A stretch of 64,000 nt of DNA from Paenibacillus sp. P25 (lineage in GTDB: Bacteria > Bacillota > Bacilli > Paenibacillales > NBRC-103111): assembly GCA_024704175.1 (NCBI GenBank), contig CP085629.1, positions 1,426,001 to 1,490,000 of the forward strand, given 5' to 3'. Each line of letters opens with the position of its first letter. Position 1 is the stretch's first letter. A model generated the notes under the pieces. The model was not told the DNA's origin, did not search any database, and saw only the letters and a program-made list of their open reading frames with translations. Of the stretch, positions 49,502 through 57,778 are shown piece by piece. Made by a program: the position numbers and the translations under genes.

Positions 49502-50680
49502 TTAAGAAATATGTCTCTCTGTGGAACCGACCGACCTCTCCGGATTTTTCCTGGTTATGGAGATAAATGCTGACAAGACGGCTAAAATCACAAGGAAGGC
49601 ACCAACCCATGTAATCGTCGTTACAGCATAATGATTTACGATCATTCCGCCAACCATTGAACCCAAAGCGACTCCAATATGCAGGGACGATGTGTTGAAG
49701 CTTAACTGGATATCGGAGGATTCCGGAGCAGCTTGAATCAAGTAACTTTGAATGGCAGGACTTGGCGCCATATTGAATGTGCACCACACAAAAACCACAA
49801 TAAGTAATAACAACATGGAAGATGTAGCGTAATGTAGTAGGAATATAGCCAACGCATGAAGCAGGAGTGTAATGATGATTGTTCTTTTACTCCCGAGCTT
49901 ATCTGCAGACCATCCACCAACCCATCCTCCGGCAACTCCGGCTAATCCATATACGAATAAGACCAGGCTGATTGTGCCGGTAGACAAGTTCATTGTTTCA
50001 TGAAGAAATGGAGTGATGTAGGCATAGACCGTAAATTGTCCGGTCATTTGCAGGATCGAAATGAAATGTGCGGATACGATTTTCGGATTATTCAGTGTGC
50101 GCAGTTGTTCCCGCAATGGAATCATAGGTCGCGAAGCAACCTCTGGAAGAAATCTCACAATACCCCATGTAACGATGAATGAAAGGACCGCGACCAAAGC
50201 AAAGGTGGAGCGCCAACCCCACATTACGCCGATCCAAGTACCGAGAGGGACTCCGAGCACCAATGCGGCGATGATGCCCATGAAAATGACCCCGATAGCC
50301 CGGCCCCTTAATTCGGGAGCTGCTATATTTGAAGCCAAAACAATGGAGAGAATAACGACAATGGAACAACTTGCAGCAAGAACGATCCTCGATAAGAGAA
50401 GAATAGTAAAATTAGGACTAATCATCGAGACGATATTTCCTGCAAGGAAGACCAGCATCGCATAAATCAATAATTTGCGTCGTTCGACTTTTGAAGTAAG
50501 GGCAATGAGGACGGGGGATCCAAACGCAAAAACCATTGAATAAACTGAGATAAGCTGACCTGCGGCACCGACAGAAACATGCAGGTCCTGAGCAATCATA
50601 TCAATAATGCCGGCAATAACAAGTTCTACTGTTCCGACTACAAACGATGCAATAGCCAAAATCCAAATTCTTTTATCCAT
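49502..50680 (-). CDS. MFS transporter (DHA1), paralogue of the 46.5 kb pump
   Basis: 392 residues, intact, twelve membrane segments. Opens IWILAIASFVVGTVELVIAG with the DHA1-type AAGQLISVYSMVFAFGSPVL and VERRKLLIYAMLVFLAGN. The corresponding segments in the other pump are closely similar, so the two are paralogues. The base composition is AT-richer than upstream genes, suggesting separate acquisition. Divergent from nothing; the Atu4866-like gene lies 30 bases upstream on the same strand, making an operon with it first. Confidence 0.92.
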   Translation of the reverse strand: MDKRIWILAIASFVVGTVELVIAGIIDMIAQDLHVSVGAAGQLISVYSMVFAFGSPVLIALTSKVERRKLLIYAMLVFLAGNIVSMISPNFTILLLSRIVLAASCSIVVILSIVLASNIAAPELRGRAIGVIFMGIIAALVLGVPLGTWIGVMWGWRSTFALVAVLSFIVTWGIVRFLPEVASRPMIPLREQLRTLNNPKIVSAHFISILQMTGQFTVYAYITPFLHETMNLSTGTISLVLFVYGLAGVAGGWVGGWSADKLGSKRTIIITLLLHALAIFLLHYATSSMLLLLIVVFVWCTFNMAPSPAIQSYLIQAAPESSDIQLSFNTSSLHIGVALGSMVGGMIVNHYAVTTITWVGAFLVILAVLSAFISITRKNPERSVGSTERHIS

Positions 50681-50710
50681 ATTTTATTGCTCCCTGGTTT
50701 AATTCGTGTT

Positions 50711-50974
50711 CTATTCTTTTTCTTGTCGATACAAAATCATGCCGGCATGGTATAGAGTATCCTCGCGAAATTCCCCGTCGGCGATAAATCCGGTGTCGTC
50801 TACATAATCAATTCGGTTGCCTGCAATTTTGTAACTTCCCGTATAGGCGCTTTTTCTTTCGCCTCGGGCTTCATCATAACGGCCGTTCGGCAGAAGTTCT
50901 TGTCGAATATACCCGTCCTTTGTAACCCACATCCCGACATAGGGGTGCGGCTTAGCGTTTCTGTTTTTTTGCAT
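50711..50974 (-). CDS. Atu4866-domain small protein
   Basis: 87 residues, intact. HPYVGMWVTKDGYIRQELLP, GRYDEARGERKSAYTGSYKI and GNRIDYVDDTGFIADGEF match the small beta-barrel Atu4866 family, often located next to oxidoreductases or pumps. First gene of an operon with the MFS pump; divergent from an AraC gene that starts 240 bases away and likely controls it. Confidence 0.88.
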   Translation of the reverse strand: MQKNRNAKPHPYVGMWVTKDGYIRQELLPNGRYDEARGERKSAYTGSYKIAGNRIDYVDDTGFIADGEFREDTLYHAGMILYRQEKE

Positions 50975-51211
50975 TTTTGCTTCTCCTCTATTTTTGATGT
51001 TTAGTTGTAGCCCTAGAAGTAAATCGGGTTCCTTTTATTGTGATACAATTTCGGATGGGTGAGATAGCCGGATTGCTGCAAGTTATTGCCTAATCCTATC
51101 AAACGAGTTGAATTTGATATCCAATAAGGATTATGATTGTGCCATACCTCAATGCTTAAGGGGAGGGGATGTTCATATGCCGCCGATGGCAAGGGGAACG
51201 ATAACTCACTG

Positions 51212-52102
51212 ATGAAGAGCCAGGCTGAGTTATCGAGGCTAATTAAAAAATATACAATCCATGACGGGGTTCATCCTACTATTGTCCCTTCGCTTCAACT
51301 GATACGCGACTCATCTACTACATTGCCTGTTTTAAGAGTTCATGAACCGGCCCTTTGTATCGTGACGCAAGGTTCAAAAGTCGTCATGCTTGAACAAGAG
51401 AGCTACCCCTATGGGCCGTCCAATTATCTTGTCGTATCGGTTGATCTGCCGATTTCCGCACAAATTACCGAGGCTTCGCCTAATAGGCCCTATTTATGCA
51501 TCCGTCTTCAATTTGATCCTTTGCAAATACTTGACATCATGAGAGATTCGGATTTGCAGTCAGGCAAGAAGGGAGAAGTTCGGAGAGGCTTGTATGTTAA
51601 CGAAGCAAGCGATTCTTTATTGGATGTTGCCGTTAGGCTGCTCCGGCTATTGGAAACGCCGGAGGACGTTTCCGCTCTGGCACCTTTGGTCATTCGGGAA
51701 ATTTTTTATCGGGTCTTGAAAGGAAAGCAGGGGGGATTTCTAAGGCAAATTGCTGTGAACGGGAGCACTTCGCAGCGTATTGCAGCGGTCATCGATCAGA
51801 TAAAGAACGATTATGCAAAACCATTGCGAGTTGAAGAATTGGCGCTTTCCGTGCATATGAGCCCTGCATCGCTATTTCGCCATTTCAAAGAAGTGACGGC
51901 TATGAGTCCAATGCAATTTCAGAAAAAGATACGTCTTCTAGAGGCCCGGCGCCTTCTGTTATCGGAGACAATGGATGCCGCCGAAGCGGGATTTAGGGTG
52001 GGGTATGAAAGCCCTTCTCAATTTAGCCGCGAGTATGGAAGATTTTTTGGAAAGCCTCCGATTAGCGATATCAAACATTTGCGAGAGCCTTTGGTGGAGT
52101 GA
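51212..52102 (+). CDS. AraC-family regulator, AraC_N (cupin) type
   Basis: 296 residues from ATG 51212 (MKSQAELSRLIKKYTIHDGV); an in-frame ATG at 51137 has no better signal. N-terminal AraC_N domain: LRVHEPALCIVTQGSKVVML, YPYGPSNYLVVSVDLPISAQ. C-terminal double helix-turn-helix: PLRVEELALSVHMSPASLFR and DAAEAGFRVGYESPSQFSRE. This subtype usually controls a divergent oxidoreductase or pump; here the divergent Atu4866-MFS operon. AT-richer than the left part of the window. Confidence 0.92.
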   Translation: MKSQAELSRLIKKYTIHDGVHPTIVPSLQLIRDSSTTLPVLRVHEPALCIVTQGSKVVMLEQESYPYGPSNYLVVSVDLPISAQITEASPNRPYLCIRLQFDPLQILDIMRDSDLQSGKKGEVRRGLYVNEASDSLLDVAVRLLRLLETPEDVSALAPLVIREIFYRVLKGKQGGFLRQIAVNGSTSQRIAAVIDQIKNDYAKPLRVEELALSVHMSPASLFRHFKEVTAMSPMQFQKKIRLLEARRLLLSETMDAAEAGFRVGYESPSQFSREYGRFFGKPPISDIKHLREPLVE

Positions 52103-52118
52103 AGACCAAACCCTTTAC

Positions 52119-52478
52119 AATCCAGTCGAGTGGTTCCCTTGATACGACGAAGCGTTTGAGAAAGCAAAACGCGAGAACAAGCCCATCTTCCTATCGATCG
52201 GGTATTCCACCTGTCTAAATCATCCAAAAGTAGGTGGTAACAAGCTGTGTGCGGAAGTACGAGACTTATTCCCGGATCAGTTTGTACTGTTGGAAGAGAA
52301 TGATTTATGTAAATTGGACGATTCAACTATCCTCATGACAATAATTGAAAACGAACTATTTAATTTATTCAAAGGCAATGTAAAAGAGCAACTGCTATTA
52401 TATAAAAATGCTTATCCAAATTGGCGCAGAAGTAATTACCAAAACCAAAACTTTGTCGTCTATTCCGAAAATGTATAA
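52119..52478 (+). pseudogene. remnant of a yyaL-like gene fused to unknown sequence
   Basis: Positions 52119-52213 match 55672-55766 of the intact yyaL-like gene at 85 of 96 aligned bases. The copy reads [35 protein letters not shown]; the codon for Trp in WFPW has become TGA. Homology stops before the CHWC motif. The same frame then continues through unrelated sequence (LFPDQFVLLEENDLCKLDDS; NYQNQNFVVYSENV) to a stop at 52478. It marks the left edge of an inserted AT-rich segment. Any product would be a chimera; probably not functional. Confidence 0.8.
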
Positions 52479-52785
52479 AAGTTCTGTAGACAGATTGATC
52501 GATTCTGTTAGGAAAAAGAACATTGGACACGAAGCTGACGAGAATATTAACCCTTCAATATTCTAGTATCGACATTCTGTTGAGCTAATGTTAAAAGGAA
52601 TATTAGTAACGGAATACTTGACGGAGGAAATTGATTTTTCAAAGATACAAGAAAAACCTTTCATGACGACTATGTCGTCACCACCAAACATGAAAATATA
52701 GGCGTTCTAGCGCACAATTTACCTTTTCTAATTGATCTGAGAGTTTTTTTGTTTTTTGGGGTGCAATATGTTACCCCAGAAAAAA
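52479..52785. other. AT-rich intergenic stretch without a convincing gene
   Basis: Only a 37-codon frame from ATG 52590 (MLKGILVTEYLTEEIDFSKI...) can be seen, with no ribosome site of note. It may be debris from the same rearranged region. Confidence 0.5.
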
Positions 52786-52810
52786 GGAAGAGGGGTATGA
52801 TCCCTCTTCC
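52786..52810 (-). terminator. terminator for the small membrane protein gene
   Basis: GGAAGAGGG (52786-52794) pairs with CCCTCTTCC (52802-52810); on the minus strand it is followed by TTTTTT. It lies four bases after the minus-strand stop at 52815. Confidence 0.88.
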
Positions 52811-52814
52811 TTAG

Positions 52815-53078
52815 TTATTTTGCTTTATTTTGTCGAATATATTTGCCACAGAAGATGAATAATGGTAAGGTCACTAGTATGACCCAAGTTTCCAGTAAAC
52901 CATTATAGGTTAGAAGAGCCACGATTATAATGGCGATTGCAAAAAAAAGCTGCGCACTTCTTTTATAGAGATATTTTGAACGCTTATGAATGAAGTAAAG
53001 AATTCCCCAAGCCACCAGCACATAAAATCCTAAAAATGATAACACCAGAATGAGAGATCCGGTTACTGTGATTGGCAT
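52815..53078 (-). CDS. small three-helix membrane protein, possible immunity partner
   Basis: 87 residues, start ATG 53078 after GGGAGG. Three hydrophobic helices: SLILVLSFLGFYVLVAWGIL, LFFAIAIIIVALLTYNG and WVILVTLPLFIFCG, with a basic loop (HKRSKYLYKRSAQ) and C-terminus (KYIRQNKAK). Not a recognised family. It directly follows the secreted-protein gene on the same strand and has its own terminator, so the two could be a toxin/immunity-type pair. That is inference from size and order only. Confidence 0.65.
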   Translation of the reverse strand: MPITVTGSLILVLSFLGFYVLVAWGILYFIHKRSKYLYKRSAQLFFAIAIIIVALLTYNGLLETWVILVTLPLFIFCGKYIRQNKAK

Positions 53079-53134
53079 GATGTTACCTCCCGTTCTTATC
53101 TAGTAATAAATAACCTTAGCTGTTTAGTTTTTGT

Positions 53135-53861
53135 TTACCGTATAGTAGGGGCAGGCAACCAATGAATGTTTAAAGTTACTCCATTTGGATTGTTATAAAA
53201 AGTAAGGCTATTTGATACCACAGCAGCGCCACAAGCGACAATTGCACTTGCAGCGGCGGCGGCCCAAGGGATTGGGTTAGGTCCCATTATACCTCCGATA
53301 GCCCCTGCAACAACAGTTTGCTGCGGTATAGGTTTCTTTCACCTGCTGAAGAGAGTATGCTAAAGTTTTGGTTTCATCCTCAGTCATTGTTATTGCTACA
53401 CCCCACCAATAGGTGTTTGAGTATGCATTAGGTGACATTGAGGGAGTTTTCAAACTTGGTTGTTGAACTGTTACTTGCTTAGGTACTACACGTTTATTTA
53501 CAGTATCAAGGACAACACTCCCTTCCTTAATGGCTGTATTAATGATTGAAACACCATTAGCAGTAGTATTAAATAACTCAGCAGAAACTACATTTCGACC
53601 AGCCTCATCCAAATGTAGAAGTCCCTCTTTAGTCACAGTCATATATGGATCGAGTAAATTAGTTGAAGCGAGATCAAGATTTTTAAGCGTTTGAGTAATA
53701 CCATTTCCATTTACTTGCAGAAGATGGTCAGTTTGAGACTGTGAGAGCTTTGAATCAATCACCCCTGATGTTGCTGCAGAGACTGAAACAGGTGCTAATA
53801 ATGCAACTGTCATTCCTAATGATAACACGACACTGGTAACTTTTCCAATTTTTTTAATCAT
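53135..53861 (-). CDS. secreted protein with hydrophobic C-terminal segment (one frame break)
   Basis: About 241 residues. Clear signal peptide MIKKIGKVTSVVLSLGMTVA to VSVSAA. A middle region (LLQVNGNGITQTLKNLDLAS; EAGRNVVSAELFNTTANG) ends in NTYWWGVAITMTEDETKTLA. At about 53326 the frame shifts (ACCTATACC, one T probably extra) into KETIPQQTVVAGAIGGIMGP, an Ala/Gly-rich hydrophobic stretch NPIPWAAAAASAIVACGAAV, and NNPNGVTLNIHWLPAPTIR (stop 53135). The plan (signal, propeptide-like region, hydrophobic Gly/Ala helix, short polar end) resembles secreted pore-forming or bacteriocin precursors such as SdpC in outline, not in sequence. Function unknown. Confidence 0.7.
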
Positions 53862-54089
53862 CTTCTAATTCATCTCCCATTTATAATTTTTACAAACATA
53901 TGCTAGCAATTACAAATATTAAAAGATTTATCCATATAATTCCATGGACCACAATACCCAAAAATTACCTTTAATTCGACAGTTGGTAAATTAATTTTTG
54001 CGGCTATATAAAGTAAACTTTAGATTAAAACACAACGTATGTATCTTGTTATGCAAATTAATGGGATTTTTTTCATATAATAATACAGA

Positions 54090-54344
54090 GTGGATATGCG
54101 TAAAAGCGCAAAAAAACGTTCCAATGATGCTGGCGGTTTGTTAAAGGTTGGGAGAGTTATGGAGAAGATACGGGAGAAGAGTCCGTATATTAACTTAGCG
54201 CAGGTCACAACAATTGGAAAGAAACTACTGATTGAGAAGAAACAGAAGCTAAGTCCTAATAGAATGGCACATGTAGAAGATTATTTGGATCGATCAGCAA
54301 AACGAAAAGCCCTTGAGGTGCTTGAAGTGCACCCCTTAGAATAG
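54090..54344 (+). CDS. small basic hypothetical protein
   Basis: Up to 84 residues (GTG 54090 or ATG 54096): KSAKKRSNDAGGLLKVGRVM, EKIREKSPYINLAQVTTIGK, KQKLSPNRMAHVEDYLDRSA, KRKALEVLEVHPLE. Soluble and basic, helix-rich. No Shine-Dalgarno of note. Not recognised; next to a decayed IS3 element, so it could be a passenger or fragment. Confidence 0.4.
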   Translation: MDMRKSAKKRSNDAGGLLKVGRVMEKIREKSPYINLAQVTTIGKKLLIEKKQKLSPNRMAHVEDYLDRSAKRKALEVLEVHPLE

Positions 54345-54397
54345 ACATTGGAAAAACCACTAGGTTAATCCGATGAATTCTAGGGTGTGCATTTTTT

Positions 54398-54930
54398 ATG
54401 GCAGTCAGGGGTCAGAAGTTTAGAACGTATTCAGAGGAATTGGAGAAAGAAGCAATTCGCCTTCATATGGAGGAGAAGTGGACGTATCGGCAGATTATGG
54501 AGCACTTAGAGATTCATGACAAGGATCGGGTCAAGAAGTGGATGCGGAAGTATAAGCAATTAGGCGAGTTTGGACTCCTGGATCAACGAGGACGTCGTGA
54601 GGAGTACTTGGATCAAGATCGTTATGTAGCGAAGCTCAAGCGGGAGAATGATGTTCTAAAAAAGTGTTTGCAAATCTGGAAACAGGGGAGTGAACGGCAA
54701 GTACAGAATCATCTTTGCAACAAGATTTTAATGCGACTGGACCGAATCAAAAATGGGTAACGGATGTAACTCTATAACGAGTATTTGTGGATCGCATCTA
54801 TTTATCCGCAATCAAGGACCTTTGGAACGGTGAAATTGTTGCCTACCACATCAGCAACCGTAATGACAATCCTCTTGTATTAGAGACGTTCAGGAAGGCT
54901 TTTGATACGCATAACAAGTTTTCATATTTA
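54398..54930 (+). pseudogene. decayed IS3-family insertion sequence
   Basis: OrfA-like part (54398-54700): GQKFRTYSEELEKEAIRLHM, helix-turn-helix TYRQIMEHLEIHDKDRVKKW and zipper KLKRENDVLKKCLQIWKQ. It jumps directly into the middle of OrfB: QQDFNATGPNQKWVTDVT (first catalytic Asp, about 54710-54770) and, after another frame change, DRIYLSAIKDLWNGEIVAYH with NDNPLVLETFRKAF. The rest of OrfB (remaining DDE residues) and clear ends are missing. Inactive relic, in the AT-rich segment. Confidence 0.82.
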
Positions 54931-54953
54931 CACATAATCTCGTTTTTCTTAAT

Positions 54954-55418
54954 TTGTTGGTCAGAGATCCTGCAAAAGATAAAATAAATAAAATCACTCG
55001 GTTATCGAGTCAAGTTCATATTGAAGCGAACAAAGCGTTAGATAATATAAGTGCTATGAAAGAACGACATAAGGAAATAACTAGAAGAATCCAATTATTC
55101 AAACAAAAAAGCGAATTAGATATTTTAGAATATGAACTTCGAAATGTATACGATTTAATGAGCGGATATCTTGAAGATTATGTAGAACAAAAACTTTTGA
55201 GCGGAATAATATCTCGATATCGCCCTAACATTAGAATGAACAGTATTGTCTCTCTTAAAGGTATTAAAGATGAACTGATTGATGAATTGTGTGAATTGTA
55301 TGAGCAAACGAGTAGGAAAGGTTCGTGGCATTCCCAGCCATTAGGGGCTCCTAAACCCTCATTCGATGAGTTGTTAGTTCATTTTCAAAACCTTGAACAA
55401 AGATTCAAATTTTCATAA
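54954..55418 (+). CDS. orphan protein, probably N-terminally truncated
   Basis: 154 residues: LSSQVHIEANKALDNISAMK, helical KERHKEITRRIQLFKQKSEL, VYDLMSGYLEDYVEQKLLSG, and an end PLGAPKPSFDELLVHFQNLE. Begins directly where the IS3 relic ends, with no ribosome site, so it may be the surviving 3' part of a larger gene. Charged coiled-coil-like helices. Not recognised. A strong terminator follows, supporting a real gene end. Confidence 0.5.
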   Translation: MLVRDPAKDKINKITRLSSQVHIEANKALDNISAMKERHKEITRRIQLFKQKSELDILEYELRNVYDLMSGYLEDYVEQKLLSGIISRYRPNIRMNSIVSLKGIKDELIDELCELYEQTSRKGSWHSQPLGAPKPSFDELLVHFQNLEQRFKFS

Positions 55419-55431
55419 TTGACTTGAAGTT

Positions 55432-55482
55432 AACAATCGTTTGTGAGCAGAAGCATGCTTCTGCTTTCAAACGATTGTTTTA
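55432..55482. terminator. long perfect terminator hairpin
   Basis: AACAATCGTTTG (55432-55443) pairs with CAAACGATTGTT (55468-55479); inside, AGCAGAAGC pairs with GCTTCTGCT. T-rich end (TTTTAGTTTT). Confidence 0.9.
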
Positions 55483-55602
55483 GTTTTATATAATTTCGGG
55501 AGTATTACTTTTCTCGTAAATTGGGATTATTTCACGCATTAGGGTAAAATATCTTTAAGTTCAAATCAGTAATATTCAAAAACGAAAGAGAGGTGGTGTC
55601 CC

Positions 55603-57679
55603 ATGACAACGAACAGCAAACCCAATAGATTAGCCAAGGAAAAGTCACCCTACTTGCTCCAGCACGCATATAACCCGGTCGACTGGTTCCCTTGGAGCGA
55701 CGAAGCGTTTGAGAAAGCGAAACGTGAAAACAAGCCCATCTTCTTATCGATCGGGTATTCCACCTGCCATTGGTGTCACGTCATGGAACGGGAGTCGTTC
55801 GAGGATGAAGAGGTAGCGTCCCTGTTGAACCAGGATTTCGTGTCCGTCAAGGTGGACCGGGAGGAGCGGCCCGACGTCGACCATCTCTATATGTCGGTGT
55901 GCCAGGCGCTCACAGGGCAGGGCGGGTGGCCGCTGACGATCGTGATGACGCCGGAGAAGAAGCCGTTCTTCGCCGGTACCTACTTTCCGAAGCAGCGGAA
56001 GTACGGCCGCTACGGCTTAATGCGAGGCTGCTGCCGCAGCTGGCGGGCAAGTGGAAGGAGGACCCGGAGAAGGTAGCTCAGATCGGGGAGCAGATCGTGG
56101 ACGAGACGCAGAAGCGAATGATTGCGAACCTGGAAGGGGAGCTCTCCGAAGCGCTGCTTGACCAAGCTTTTGAAACGTATGTAGAGTTGTTCGATCCGGT
56201 AAACGGCGGCTTCGGCGATGCGCCGAAATTTCCGACCTCGCACAATTTGTCTTTCCTGCTGCGTTATTGGAAGCGGACGGGGAACGAGAAGGCGCTCCGC
56301 ATGTTGGAGACAACACTCGAGGCGATGTGGCGCGGCGGCATGTATGACCATGTCGGCTTCGGCTTTGCCCGGTATTCCACGGATGTGAAGTGGCTGGTCC
56401 CCCATTTTGAGAAGATGCTTTACGATAATGCGCTTCTGACTATGACATACATTGAGGCTTATCAAGCGACGGGGAAGCCGCAGTATGCCCGGGTTGCCGA
56501 GCAGATCATTACCTATGTGCTGCGGGATATGACGGATCCGGACGGCGGATTTTATTCGGCGGAGGATGCCGATTCCGAAGGCGAGGAAGGGAAGTTCTAC
56601 GTCTGGACGCCGCAGGAGGTGCAGGAAGTTCTCGGAAACGAGGATGCGGAGCTGTTCTGTGACGTCTACGATATTACACCGGAAGGTAACTTCGAGGGTC
56701 ACAGCATTCCGAACCGGATCGAAAGGCATCCGGTCCGTCCGGAGGAGGAGGAACGACTGGAGGCGGCGCGGCTTAAGCTGTTCGAGCACCGCGAGAAGCG
56801 CATTCATCCGCATAAGGATGACAAGATTCTTACCTCTTGGAACGGGCTGATGATTATGGCTCTGGCTAAAGCGGCGAAAGCGCTGCAAAAGCCGGAATAC
56901 GCAGGGGCGCGGTGAAAGCGGCGGAGTTTGTGCTGAACCGGTTGCGGCGGGAAGACGGGCGGCTGTTGGCGCGCTACCGCGACGGCGAAGCGGCGTATTT
57001 AGCCTATGCGGACGATTATGCTTTCCTCGTATGGGGACTCATCGAGCTGTTCGAAGCGACCCATGAGCCGAAATGGCTGCAGACGGCGGTAGAACTGAAC
57101 GAAGAGATGCTGCGTTTGTTCTGGGACGAAGAAAAGGGTGGGCTGTTCTTCTACGGGCATGACGGGGAGCAACTGTTTACGCGGCCGAAGGAGATCTACG
57201 ACGGTGCGCTCCCCTCGGGCAATTCGGCCGCGGCGCTCAATCTGCATAAGCTGGCGCGTTATACGTTCAATGCGGCCCTGGCCCAGAAGGCCGATGAGCA
57301 GCTTCGCGCCTTTGCCGGCTCCGTAGAGCGGTATCCTTCCGGTCATGCGCTGTTCCTGATCGCTCTGGATTTTGCCGTGTCCGCCCCGGCGGAGATCGTG
57401 ATCGCAGGGGACCCGGCGCGACCGGATACGCAGGAGATGCTGTACGAGGTGCAGCGGGCATTCCTGCCGCAGGCACTGACGATTCTGCATCCGGCGAAGT
57501 CCGAAAAGGCCGCGGAGCTCGCCGCGCTCGTGCCTTGGGTGCAGGATAAGTCGCCGCTTGGCGGCCGGGCGACGGCTTACGTATGCGAGAACTATGCCTG
57601 CCAATCGCCGGTGGGCGACGTGGAAGAGCCGCGGGAGCTGCTCGGAACGGCGCAAGCAGGGGAAGGCGAGTCTGATTAA
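55603..57679 (+). CDS. yyaL: thioredoxin-domain protein, YyaL/DUF255 family (two frame breaks)
   Basis: About 690 residues, the length of SPATA20/YyaL-type proteins. N-terminal DUF255 thioredoxin fold: [20 protein letters not shown], CxxC in [46 protein letters not shown]. Then an alpha/alpha-barrel ([49 protein letters not shown]). Breaks: about 56018 (GGCTTAATGC, one base missing, gives [15 protein letters not shown]) and about 56905 (base missing, gives [14 protein letters not shown]). Its 5' part exists as a diverged fragment at 52119. Cellular role unclear in the family. Confidence 0.93.
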
Positions 57680-57720
57680 TTCTTAGTAAGGCTCGTCGGC
57701 AAGCGCCTTGCGATAAATTA

Positions 57721-57758
57721 AAAAGGCTGAGAGAACACCATGGTTCTCTAAGCCTTTT
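57721..57758. terminator. bidirectional terminator
   Basis: AAAAGGCT-AGAGAAC pairs with GTTCTCT-AGCCTTTT (57721-57736 and 57743-57758), one mismatch, between convergent genes. Confidence 0.9.
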
Positions 57759-57778
57759 GCATCTTATTCAGAAGTCCG

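Noticed and set aside
52119..55766. The two yyaL copies as direct repeats of a transposon or att sites
   Set aside because: They are 95 bases long with 11 differences, inside coding sequence; too long and too diverged for target duplications or att cores, and no integrase gene is present.
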